Assembly (NCBI GenBank): GCA_030446775.1
Contig: JAUJMQ010000001.1
Coordinates: 80,497-144,496, forward strand
From: Egibacteraceae bacterium
GTDB lineage: Bacteria; Actinomycetota; Nitriliruptoria; Euzebyales; Egibacteraceae
Reading direction: 5' to 3'
DNA: 64,000 nt
Shown: piece by piece, positions 35,800-44,296 of the stretch
Layout: each line of letters begins with the position of its first letter
Position numbering within the stretch: position 1 is the first letter of the stretch
The notes under the pieces: model-generated
What the model was told of the DNA's origin: nothing
Database searches by the model: none
The model's input: the letters and a program-made list of their open reading frames with translations, nothing else
Position numbers and translations under genes: made by a program

Positions 35800-36305
35800 G
35801 CTCGCGGCCGGAGGCTACCAACGTCGCCTCGGGGCCGCGACCGGGCGCGGGCGGCCCGGAAGAACGTCGTCAACAGCGTTGCGCACTCGTCAGCGAGGAC
35901 ACCGGCGGTCACCTCGACGCGGTGGTTCAGGCGCGGCTCCCGGGCCAGGTCGTACAGCGAGCCGACCGCGCCCGCCTTGGGGTCGGCGGCGCCGAAGACG
36001 AGCGCGGGCAGGCGCGCCAGCACGAGCGCGCCGGCGCACATCGTGCACGGCTCCAGCGTCACGTACAGGGTGCACGCCTCCAGCCGCCAGGAGCCCAGCG
36101 CCGCCGCAGCCGCGCGAACGGCCAGCATCTCGGCGTGTGCGGTGGGATCGGCGTCAACTTCTCGGCGGTTGTGGCCCGATGCGACGACCACGCCGTCGCG
36201 CACCACCACCGCCCCGACCGGGACGTCGCCGTGGGCCGGGGCCAGCCTCGCCTCGGCGAGCGCCCGGTCCATCCACAGGCGGTGGGTCAGCTGCGCCACG
36301 CCCAC
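35775..36305 (-). CDS. tadA: tRNA-specific adenosine deaminase TadA
   Basis: Zinc deaminase converting A34 to inosine in tRNA-Arg(ACG). Motifs: GDVPVGAVVV, the catalytic HAEMLAVRAAA (His plus Glu) near residue 60 and the zinc ligands in EPCTMCAGALVLARL near 90. Family sequence ends around TTFFRAARAR. The frame then runs about 22 more codons into the 5' end of tRNA-Ser(CGA), where a UAG inside the tRNA terminates it. GTG 36305 is used; GTG 36299 two codons later is equally plausible. About 176 aa. Confidence 0.92.
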   Translation of the reverse strand: MGVAQLTHRLWMDRALAEARLAPAHGDVPVGAVVVRDGVVVASGHNRREVDADPTAHAEMLAVRAAAAALGSWRLEACTLYVTLEPCTMCAGALVLARLPALVFGAADPKAGAVGSLYDLAREPRLNHRVEVTAGVLADECATLLTTFFRAARARSRPRGDVGSLRPRAVESHRPA

Positions 36306-36465
36306 CGGCTTCCGGCCCGCCCCGCGGCGCGCGTGACGAGGTCGTTGTCGCTCCTGCCGACCACGCGACCGGCGACGAGCCCGGCCACGGCGGCGGCCGG
36401 GAACGCCGAGGCTTCCGGCCGCCGCGATCGTCGTCCGGCGGCGGTCTGGACCCGCCGCCGGCGCG

Positions 36466-36936
36466 TCACTGCTGCGACTCGACGCGGACGGACTCGCCCT
36501 GCGAGGCGCCCGAGCCGACCTCGACCTGCACCTTGTGCGGGCGCCGCTCCGGCGGGTGGGGGATGTGCAGCTCGAGGACCCCGAGGTCGAACGAGGCGGT
36601 GATCGCCGACGGGTCGGTTCCCTCGGGCAGCGAGAAGCTGCGCTCGAAGGCGCCCACGGCCCGCTCGCGGCGAACCCACGAGTCCTCCGATACACCGGCC
36701 TCGACCTTGCGCTCGCCGGCGATCGTCAGCGTCTGGTCGTTCACCGAGACGTCGACGTCCTCGGGGCGCATGCCCGGCAGCTCGATGCGGACCACGAGGC
36801 CCTCCTCGGTGCGGAAGGCGTCGATCGGCGGGATCAGGCCGCCGGCGCGGCTCGGCACCTGTCGGCCGAGCAGGTGGTTCACGTCCTGCTGGAGAGCGGA
36901 CAGCTCGCCCCACGGGTCCCAACGCAACAGCGCCAT
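36466..36936 (-). CDS. Hsp20/alpha-crystallin small heat shock protein
   Basis: ATP-independent holdase chaperone of 156 aa. N-terminus MALLRWDPWGELSALQQDVN, then the alpha-crystallin domain from DAFRTEEGLVVRIELPGM through DVSVNDQTLTIAGERK to the A-x-x-x-G-V-L signature SFDLGVLELHIPHP. ATG 36934-36936 has AGGAGG nine bases upstream, so it is preferred over the upstream in-frame ATG. A promoter-overlapping palindrome 50-65 bases upstream suggests heat-shock repression. Confidence 0.95.
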   Translation of the reverse strand: MALLRWDPWGELSALQQDVNHLLGRQVPSRAGGLIPPIDAFRTEEGLVVRIELPGMRPEDVDVSVNDQTLTIAGERKVEAGVSEDSWVRRERAVGAFERSFSLPEGTDPSAITASFDLGVLELHIPHPPERRPHKVQVEVGSGASQGESVRVESQQ

Positions 36937-36985
36937 GTCTGGCTCCTCCTTCACGTGTGTCGATGTTGGACAGATCTGAGCCCTA

Positions 36986-37003
36986 TGCGCTCAGTATAGC
37001 GCA
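36986..37003 (-). promoter_or_regulatory. Hsp20 promoter -10 within an operator-like palindrome
   Basis: TGCGCT-ATACTG-AGCGCA is a perfect inverted repeat with a six-base centre, and further TGAG/CTCA flanks pair outside it. The minus-strand hexamer TATACT (36993-36998) looks like a -10 box inside the palindrome. Repressor binding would block the promoter. It is not a canonical HspR (HAIR) site. Confidence 0.5.
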
Positions 37004-37176
37004 CTCATGGCGTGGCAAACCTGTGTCGAAGCCGAAACGTTGACGGCCCCGCGACGACGAGGCGGAGGCAGGAGGGGCAGCGCAGCTGCGCCCGCGGACG
37101 TCGGCGCCGCCGGCTGACCGGAGCACGCAGCAGCCCGCGGTCCGCCGCGGGGCTGCTGCCCCGGCGGCGTGCCAGG

Positions 37177-37428
37177 TCAGGCGGCGCCGCCCTCGCGCAG
37201 CGGGGCCGCAAGCACGCGCAGGGCCGCGTCGATGGCGGACACGGTGCCGCGCGCGGCCTCGCAGGCCTCGGCGTCCGGGGCATGCTCGGCGAGCATGCAC
37301 AACTCGTCGCGCAGGGCGTCCAGCGTCCCCCACGCGGCTTCGGCCGGCACGCGGCCGGACTCCAGCCAATCCAGGAGCGCACCGGCCTCGACAACGAGCT
37401 CGTGGATGCGCAGGGCGTCGTCGTCCAC
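37177..37428 (-). CDS. Small hypothetical protein, 83 aa
   Basis: Predicted all-helical acidic protein: DDDALRIHELVVEAGALLDWLESG, then AAWGTLDALRDELCMLAEHAP and a final AIDAALRVLAAPLREGGAA. Start GTG 37428 has GGAGG eight bases upstream. Codon use matches neighbours. No domain recognised. It lies alone between the Hsp20 promoter and the formate dehydrogenase operon, on the same strand as both. Confidence 0.5.
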   Translation of the reverse strand: MDDDALRIHELVVEAGALLDWLESGRVPAEAAWGTLDALRDELCMLAEHAPDAEACEAARGTVSAIDAALRVLAAPLREGGAA

Positions 37429-37513
37429 GTCGAGATCCTCCGGTCGAGCGTGATCGCAGCCTGCCACAGGGGGTGTGACACCTCCGGGGAGGTGACACGG
37501 GTGCCCGTCGCTG

Positions 37514-38560
37514 CTAGCCGGGCGCGCCGGCACGGGCCCGCAGCCGGGCGCGCTGCTGCCCGACGACGTAGCGCGGGTCGGCAGCCGAGGCGAAGCCGGC
37601 CCGGTACACCGCCCAGCGCTGGCACACCGACCCGGCGAGCACCAGCGTGCCGCCGACTGCTGCCGGCAGCCGCCCACGCCGGCCCGCCAGCGCGACCAGC
37701 ATCCCGCCGGCCGCGGTCAACAGCCGCGAAGCTCGCGCGAACCGGCCGGCGTCGCCCTGCTCGTAGGGCTCGCCGAGGTCGCCGAGTCGGTGGCGCATGA
37801 CCTCGGCGGCGCCGAGCTCCAGCGCCGAGCCGAGCAGCGTCAGGCGGCGGGCGGGCCCGGCGTGCCGCGGCGGCGTGGTGATCGCCGCGAGCGCCCCGGC
37901 GCTGGCGGCGGCGCTGCCGGCGAACACGGCCGGCAGGTCGCGACGGGCCTCATGCCACACGGGCACCGCGGTGTCGGCGAACAGCACGGCGGTGTAGGTC
38001 GCCATCCCCGGGCCGAGCGCCGCCGCCACCCCCTCCGCCACGCGCTGCAGGCCCGGCAACCACCTCAGCTCGGCCAGCGCCGCCGACCCGACCGCGGCCG
38101 GCCCGAACGTCGTGAGCACCCAGGTCCCCATGCTCATCGGCGAGGTGGGCTTGAACACCCGCAGCATGTGGTGGAAGCGGGCGGGGCGTCCCAGGTCGGC
38201 GACGAGCAGCGCCGGGCTGACAACGGTCGCGGCGCCCGCCGCGAGCCGGGCCGACCGGGCCAGCCGCCCCTGGCCCGCGATCCGGGCGCCGGCGGCCAGG
38301 ACGGCCGACGCGCCCGCGAGCCCCCCGACGAAGAAGTACCAGGGGATCTCCCAGGTCCACACCGGCGCCTTGATCACCGGCCGGTCGTAGTAGGACCGCA
38401 GCTCGGCGGCGGGGACCACGGAGCCTTTGGGCGGGCGGACGACGCGGTCGCCGGATGAGCCCGATGCGCCAGTCGCGGCGCCGGTCGCGGCCGTCGCGCC
38501 GGGTGGGCCGGACGCGCCGCCTGGTGAGCCGGACGCGGTCAGCGCCGGCCTCCCGTGCAC
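37514..38560 (-). CDS. NrfD-like membrane subunit of formate dehydrogenase
   Basis: Polysulfide-reductase/NrfD-type integral membrane protein, 348 aa, with eight or nine hydrophobic helices starting at WEIPWYFFVGGLAGASAVLAAG. It has the conserved segments ADLGRPARFHHMLRVFKPTSPMSMG and GSALELGAAEVMRHRLG. It probably anchors the Fe-S and catalytic subunits and passes electrons to quinone without haem. The start GTG 38560 overlaps the end of the Fe-S gene by 22 bases. The N-terminal ~35 residues are low-complexity Gly/Ala/Ser. Third gene of the operon. Confidence 0.85.
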   Translation of the reverse strand: MHGRPALTASGSPGGASGPPGATAATGAATGASGSSGDRVVRPPKGSVVPAAELRSYYDRPVIKAPVWTWEIPWYFFVGGLAGASAVLAAGARIAGQGRLARSARLAAGAATVVSPALLVADLGRPARFHHMLRVFKPTSPMSMGTWVLTTFGPAAVGSAALAELRWLPGLQRVAEGVAAALGPGMATYTAVLFADTAVPVWHEARRDLPAVFAGSAAASAGALAAITTPPRHAGPARRLTLLGSALELGAAEVMRHRLGDLGEPYEQGDAGRFARASRLLTAAGGMLVALAGRRGRLPAAVGGTLVLAGSVCQRWAVYRAGFASAADPRYVVGQQRARLRARAGAPG

Positions 38561-39513
38561 GCGGCGGCGACGGCCGCAAGCAGCAGCCCGCCGGCGACCG
38601 CCGCCGCGCGCCACATGCTCGGCAGGTGCTTCGTCGTCGCGATCGGGTCGGGCGGCAGCCCGTAGACCTCGGGGTCGTCGAGCAGCAGGAACAGGGCGCC
38701 GGTCCCGTCCACGCCGTGCCCGTTGCCGCCGGGCTCGCCGTACAGCTGCGCGCCGGGAACGCCGGCGGCGACGACCTCGTCGAGCCGCTCGCGGGCCATC
38801 GTCGTCATCGCCTCCAGCGTGCCGACGTTGATCGAGTCGGTGGGGCAGGCCTTGGCGCAGGCCGGCTCGGCGCCGACCTTGAGCCGGTCGTAGCACAGCG
38901 TGCACTTCCACACCCGCCCGTCGTCGGGTCGGCGGTCGATGACCCCGTAGGGGCACGCGGGCACGCAGTAGCCGCAGCCGTTGCACACGTCGGGTTGCAC
39001 CACGACCGTGGCGAACTCGGTCTTGAACAGCGCCCCCGTCGGGCACACGTCCAGGCAGGCCGCCGTCGTGCAGTGCTTGCACACGTCCGAGCTCATCAGC
39101 CAGCGGATGTCACCACCGGCCGGGCTTCCGACATCGCCTGGCGAACCGGCGCCGGGATCGCCGGCCAGCCCGCTGGTGCCGACCCCGGCGAGGTCGACGC
39201 GCTCATCGCCCGGCGCGGCGAAGCGTCCCTCCTGCGCCTCGCGGGTGATCTGGGGCAGGCGCTGCTCGATGAAGGCGACGTGGCGCCAGGTGTTCGCGCC
39301 GAGGGCACTGGTGTTGTCGTAGGACTCCCCCGTCCAGGCGAACGGCGTCTCGGGGATGTCGTTCCACTCCTTGCAGGCGACCTCGCAGGCCTTGCAGCCG
39401 ATGCAGACGGTGGTGTCGGTGAAGAACGCCATGCGCGGCTGGGGCGGCTCGTAGCCGGGCGCCGCCAGCGGCAGCGTCCGGCGGCCCTCCGGCACGTCGA
39501 CGGCGGCGGTCAC
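38539..39513 (-). CDS. Formate dehydrogenase iron-sulfur subunit
   Basis: Electron-transfer subunit of 324 aa with four [4Fe-4S] motifs: CIGCKACEVACKEWN, CKHCTTAACLDVCPTG, CNGCGYCVPACPYGV, and CTLCYDRLKV with ACAKACPTD. A 30-residue Gly/Asp-rich insertion separates the first and second clusters. A C-terminal transmembrane helix (AAAVAGGLLLAAVAAAC) resembles FdnH. The start GTG overlaps the catalytic gene's stop. It connects the Mo/W active site to the NrfD-like subunit. Confidence 0.92.
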   Translation of the reverse strand: MTAAVDVPEGRRTLPLAAPGYEPPQPRMAFFTDTTVCIGCKACEVACKEWNDIPETPFAWTGESYDNTSALGANTWRHVAFIEQRLPQITREAQEGRFAAPGDERVDLAGVGTSGLAGDPGAGSPGDVGSPAGGDIRWLMSSDVCKHCTTAACLDVCPTGALFKTEFATVVVQPDVCNGCGYCVPACPYGVIDRRPDDGRVWKCTLCYDRLKVGAEPACAKACPTDSINVGTLEAMTTMARERLDEVVAAGVPGAQLYGEPGGNGHGVDGTGALFLLLDDPEVYGLPPDPIATTKHLPSMWRAAAVAGGLLLAAVAAACTGGRR

Positions 39514-42500
39514 GTCGTCACCGTCCCGCGGCGGTGCGCCGGGTAGTTCGACGGGTGCCGCTCGACGAGCGCCCGGAGCGCCTCGCCGTGCGGCCGGCGG
39601 CCCGCCAGGACGTCGCACGTGGCCGCCTTGACCTCCTGGATGTTGACGTTGGGGTCCAGCGCCAGCCCGAACAGGTCGTTGGCGGCGTCGCCGGTCACCA
39701 GGCCCTTGGAGCCCCAGTGGTAGGGCAGTCCCACCTGGTGCAGCGTGCGGCCGCCGACCCGCAGCACCGGCACCCGGTCGGTGACGAGCACCCGCGCCTC
39801 GATCGCGGTGCGCGACGACACGATCGTGGCCCAGCCGCCGTGCTCCAGGCCGCGCTCGGCGGCGAGCTCCGGTCCCACCTCGCAGAACATCTCCGGTTGC
39901 AGCTCGGCGAGGTGCCCCAGCGTGCGGCTCATCCCGCCGGCGGTGTGGTGCTCGGTGAGCCGGTAGGTGGTCATGACGTAGGGGTACGCCTCGGCGCCGG
40001 CTTCGCCTGCGGTGGGGTTGTAGGCGTTCTCCTTGCGGTCGTACAGCACCCGGGCGGGGTTGGCCTGCTGGCCGTCGAGGGGAGTGGCGACCGGCGACTC
40101 GTGGGGTTCGTAGTGGGTCGGCAGCGGCCCGTCGACCAGCCCGGTCGGTGCGTACAACCAGCCCTTGCCGTCGGCCTGCATGATGAACGGGTCGCCGCCG
40201 CCGATCGCGTCGACGCCCTGCGCTCCGGGCTCGGCCTCGGTGCCCGGCGCGAGCGTCGCCGGGAAGTCGGGCACGTCCTGGCCGGTCCAGCGCCCCGCCT
40301 CGGCGTCCCACCACACGTAGGCCTTGCGCTGCGACCAGGGGCTGCCCTGGGGGTCGGCCGACGCGCGGTTGTACAGCAGCCGACGGTTGGCCGGCCAGGC
40401 CCACCCCCACTCGGGCGCCACCCACGTCTGCTCGGCGCCGGGTTTGCGGCGGCGGGTCTGGTTGACCCCGTCGGCGTAGCAGCCGGCGTAGATCCAGCAG
40501 CCGCAGCTGGTGGAGCCGTCGTCGCGCAGGTCGGCGATGCCCGACACCGGCCTGCCGTCGGCACGCACGCCGTTGATCTCGCGCAGGACCGCGTCGGCGC
40601 TGGGGTCGTCGTGCGGCCCGTCGACGGGGTAGTCCCAGGTCAGGTCGAGCAGCGGCCGGTCCTTGGGGTCCGGGCCGGCGCCCGCCTTCGCCGCCAGCCG
40701 CTCGCGGACCAGCCGGCCGAGGTGGAACGCGAACCACAGGTCGCTGCGGCAGTCGTCGGGGGCTCGAGCGCCTTGTCATGCCACTGCAGCAGCCGCTGGG
40801 TCTGGGTGAACGTGCCGTCCTTCTCGACGTGGGCGGCGGCGGGCAACAGGAACACCTCGGTGCCGATGGCGTCGGTGCGCAGCTCGCCGGTCTCCAGCTC
40901 CGGGGCGTCGTACCAGAAGCTCGCGCTCTCGATCTCCACGAGGTCGCGGACCACGAGCCAGTCGAGGTTGGCCATCGCGAGGCGGTGCAGCCGCCCGTTG
41001 GACGACCCGACCGCGGGGTTCTGGCCGAACAGGAAGTAGCCGGCGACCTTCCCGTCGAGCATGTCCAGCGTCGTCGCGTACGTCGAGTGGTCGCCGGAGA
41101 TGCGGGGCAGGTAGTCGAAGCAGTAGTCGTTGTCGGCGGTGGCCGCGTCCCCCCACCAGGCCTTGAGCAGGCTGACGAGGTAGGCCGGCATGTCGCCCCA
41201 GTAGCCGGTCGGGGCCGCGTTGCGCGCGGCGTAGTCGCCGAAGCTGTCGTAGTGCTCGGCGTGGGGCATCGGGATGTAGCCGGGCAGCAGGTCGAACAGG
41301 GTGGGGATGTCGGTCGACCCCTGGATGCTCTCGTGGCCGCGCAGCGCCATGATCCCGCCGCCGGGCCGGCCCATGTTGCCCAGCAGCAGCTGGATGATCG
41401 CCGCGGTGCGGATGTACTGCACCCCGACCGAGTGCTGGGTCCAGCCGACGGCGTAGCAGAACGCGCCGGTGCGCTCGCGCCCCGAGTTGTCGCACAGCGC
41501 CTCGGCGACCCGGGTGAACAGCTCGACGGGGACGCCGCAGACGTCGGCGACCAGCTCGGGGGTGTAGCGCGAGAAGTGGCGCTTGAGGATCTGGAACACG
41601 CAGCGGGGGTCGGTCAGCGTCGGGTCGCGCTCGATCGCGTCGGTCCCGTCCATCTGCGCGCCCTGCCCACCGGTGGTCTGCGGGGTCTTGGCCTCTCGCT
41701 CGCGCTTGCCCGACGCGGCCGACGTGCCGGCGCCGGCGTACTGCCACGACGAGCCGTCGTAGGCGCACGCATCAGGGTCCCAGCCCGAGAACAGCCCGTC
41801 GAGGTCCTCGGTGTCGGCGAAGTCGTCCCGGACGATGGTCGCGGCATTCGTGTAGGCGACGACGTAGTCGCGGAACTCGCGACCGTTGCGCAGGATGTGG
41901 TTGACGATCCCGCCGAGGAAGGCGATGTCGCTGCCCGCCCGGATCGGCACGTGGAGGTCCGCCAGGGCGCTCGTGCGCGTGAAGCGGGGGTCGACGTGGA
42001 TGACCGTCGCCCCGCGACGCCTGGCCTCGACCACGTACTGGAAGCCCACGGGGTGGGCCTCGGCCATGTTGCTGCCCTGGATGACGATGACGTCGGCGTT
42101 GGCGAGATCCTGCTGGAACGTCGTGGCGCCGCCGCGCCCGAACGAGGTCCCCAGACCGGGGACGGTGGAGCTGTGTCATATCCGGGCCTGGTTCTCGATC
42201 TGCACCGCGCCCAGCGCCGTCCACAGCTTCTTGATGAGGTAGTTCTCCTCGTTGTCGAGCGTGGCGCCGCCGAGGCTGGCGATGCCCATGCATCGCCGCA
42301 GCGGGTTGCCGCGCCCGTCACGGTCCTGCCAGCTCGCCTCGCGGGCGGCGACGACGCGGTCGGCGATCATGCCCATCGCCGTGTCGAGGTCGAGCTCCTC
42401 CCACCGCGTGCCGTACGGGCGGCGGTAGCGCACCCGCGTCACGCGGCTGGGCCCGGTCACCAGCTGCTTGGTCGCCGAGCCCTTCGGGCACAGCTTGCCC

Positions 42501-42745
42501 TTGGAGATCGGCGAGTCGGGGTCGCCCTCGACGGCGATCACCCGCTCGTCGCGCACGTACACCCGCTGGCCGCAGCCGACGGCGCAGTAGGGGCACACCG
42601 ACTGCACGACCCGGTCGGCCTCGGCGGTACGGGCCGTCAGGCTCGCCGAGCGCGGCGACCGCACCGCGGCGCCCCGCCCCAGGGGGTCGCCACCTCGCGC
42701 CTGGCGCACGACCGGCCAGGCGTTGAGGAGGGTGCGCAGCGTCAT
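39510..42745 (-). CDS. Formate dehydrogenase catalytic subunit, selenocysteine-containing, one apparent frameshift
   Basis: Molybdo/tungstopterin enzyme oxidising formate to CO2. N-terminal Fe-S motif CPYCAVGCGQ and GKLCPKGSATKQLV, then DNEENYLIKKLWTALGAVQIE. The motif NQARI-U-HSSTVPGLG carries an in-frame TGA at 42176-42178, exactly the Sec/Cys ligand position, followed by a SECIS-like hairpin. Binding-site segments (IVIQGSNMAEAHPVGF, NMGRPGGG) follow. Near 40757-40762, in a five-base G run (plus strand), the frame shifts; continuation gives DDCRSDLWFAFHLGRLV and then the C-terminal MopB domain (LHQVGLPYHWGS). No twin-arginine signal is evident, suggesting a cytoplasm-facing enzyme. About 1,078 residues if repaired. 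Confidence 0.92.
42147..42175 (-). promoter_or_regulatory. SECIS element candidate for Sec insertion
   Basis: Immediately after the UGA, a 12-base spacer leads to a six-base-pair stem GTCCCC/GGGGAC closed by the loop GGTCT. The E. coli fdhF SECIS loop also carries GGUCU just downstream of its UGA. Position and loop fit recognition by the SelB winged helices. Lower stem pairing is weak. Confidence 0.7.
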
Positions 42746-42910
42746 CTGGCCTCCCGTCGGGCGAGGGGGCCGACACGAAAGCGCGTCACTGTGACGCGGT
42801 CAAGACCTCCTGTCGTCCGGCCACCGCACGGAATAGGGCACAATCGCACTCATGGGACGAAGCACCCACGTGTTCGCCGTCTACGGCGGAGCCTGCGCGA
42901 GCGTGCCGCG

Positions 42911-44296
42911 ATGACGGACTCCTCGCCGCTGGACGTCGATCTCCCCGGACCCGCGCCGGCCGCCCGCCCGGTGGCGGCGACGCCGGCACCGCCTGGAGTG
43001 GGTCCACCCCCCGCCGGCATGGAGGCGGTGTTCCGGCCCACCCGTGTGCTCGACATCGACCTCGACCAGCCGCCGTCGGACCTGGGAGATCTCAGCGGGT
43101 ACGCCGGCGTGCGGGCGCTGGTGTGGCTGCACGACGTCCCGGTCGGCACGGTCGGCCTGCCGGTGCACAACGGCCGCTGCGATGGGGCGACACTGCGCCG
43201 GGCGCTCCTCGAGCAGCTCAGCGGGCCGGCCGTCACCCACCTGCTCGCCGACCGGCTGGCCACCGCCGCTTCCGACGGTCCCCCGGCGGCGCTCGCCCGT
43301 GTCGAGCATCCACCGGCGGCATCGCCGCTGCCGTCGCTGACGATCGCCGTGTGCACGCGGGACCGCACCGCCTCGCTGCGCGACTGCCTGACCGCGCTGG
43401 TGGGCCTGGACTACGGCGGCGACCTCGAGCTGCTCGTCGTGGACAACGCGCCGTCGGACGACGCCACCGCGCAGCTGGTGGCCGGGTCGTTTCCCGGCGC
43501 CCGCTACGTCCGCGAGCCGCGGCCCGGGCTGGACTGGGCCCGCAACCGGGCAGTGGCCGAGGCCCGCGGCGAGGTGCTGGCGTTCACCGACGACGACGTC
43601 GTGGTGGACCGGCGCTGGGCCCGCGCGCTGGGCGCGGCCTTCGCCGAGGCCGCCGACGTCATGGCCGTGACCGGGCTGGTCGAGCCGTTCGAGCTGGAGA
43701 CGCCCGCGCAGGAGCTGTTCGAGCGCTACGGCGGCTTCGGCCGCGGCTACACGCGGGCCTGGTTCCGGCTGGGGCCCGGAGACGTCGACCACATCGGTGC
43801 CGGCCGCTTCGGCACCGGCGCGAACATGGCGTTCCGGCGGCGGGTCTTCGACGAGCTCGGCGGCTTCGACCCGGCCCTGGACGTCGGGACGCTCACCAAC
43901 GGTGGTGGCGACCTGGAGATGTTCTTCCGGGTCCTGCAGGAGGGCCACACGTTGCTGTACGAGCCGGCCGCGGTGGTCCGCCACCGACACCGCCGCGACC
44001 TGCCCGCGCTGCACGCCCAGATCACCAACAACGGAGTCGGCTTCTACGCCTTCCTTGTCCGCAGCGCGCTGGCCTACCCGCAGCAGCGCGGCGCGATCGT
44101 CGCGTTCGGGCTGCGGTGGTGGTGGGGCTGGAGCGTGCGGCGCTGGCTGCTGTCCCACGTCCGGCCGACCCGCTTCCCGCGCGACCTGATCGTCGCCGAG
44201 CTGCGCGGGTCGCTGCGGGGCCTCACCCGCTACCCCCGCGCGCGTCGCGTGGCGCTGCGGGCGTCCACGGGCCGGCCGGTGCCCGTCGCACGATGA
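42911..44296 (+). CDS. Family 2 glycosyltransferase with N-terminal accessory domain (first of a tandem pair)
   Basis: 461-aa GT-A glycosyltransferase. Residues about 40-135 form an uncharacterised domain (VRALVWLHDVPVGTVGLPV), followed by the GT2 core: LTIAVCTRDRTASLRDCL, LLVVDNAPSDDAT, the DxD-type motif AFTDDDVVVD, and GANMAFRRRVFDELGGFDP. A C-terminal amphipathic/hydrophobic segment has GLRWWWGWSVRRWLL. The next gene encodes a paralogue with the same two-part layout. ATGA overlap couples them. Sugar donor and acceptor unknown; the surrounding cluster points to cell-surface polysaccharide. Confidence 0.87.
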   Translation: MTDSSPLDVDLPGPAPAARPVAATPAPPGVGPPPAGMEAVFRPTRVLDIDLDQPPSDLGDLSGYAGVRALVWLHDVPVGTVGLPVHNGRCDGATLRRALLEQLSGPAVTHLLADRLATAASDGPPAALARVEHPPAASPLPSLTIAVCTRDRTASLRDCLTALVGLDYGGDLELLVVDNAPSDDATAQLVAGSFPGARYVREPRPGLDWARNRAVAEARGEVLAFTDDDVVVDRRWARALGAAFAEAADVMAVTGLVEPFELETPAQELFERYGGFGRGYTRAWFRLGPGDVDHIGAGRFGTGANMAFRRRVFDELGGFDPALDVGTLTNGGGDLEMFFRVLQEGHTLLYEPAAVVRHRHRRDLPALHAQITNNGVGFYAFLVRSALAYPQQRGAIVAFGLRWWWGWSVRRWLLSHVRPTRFPRDLIVAELRGSLRGLTRYPRARRVALRASTGRPVPVAR

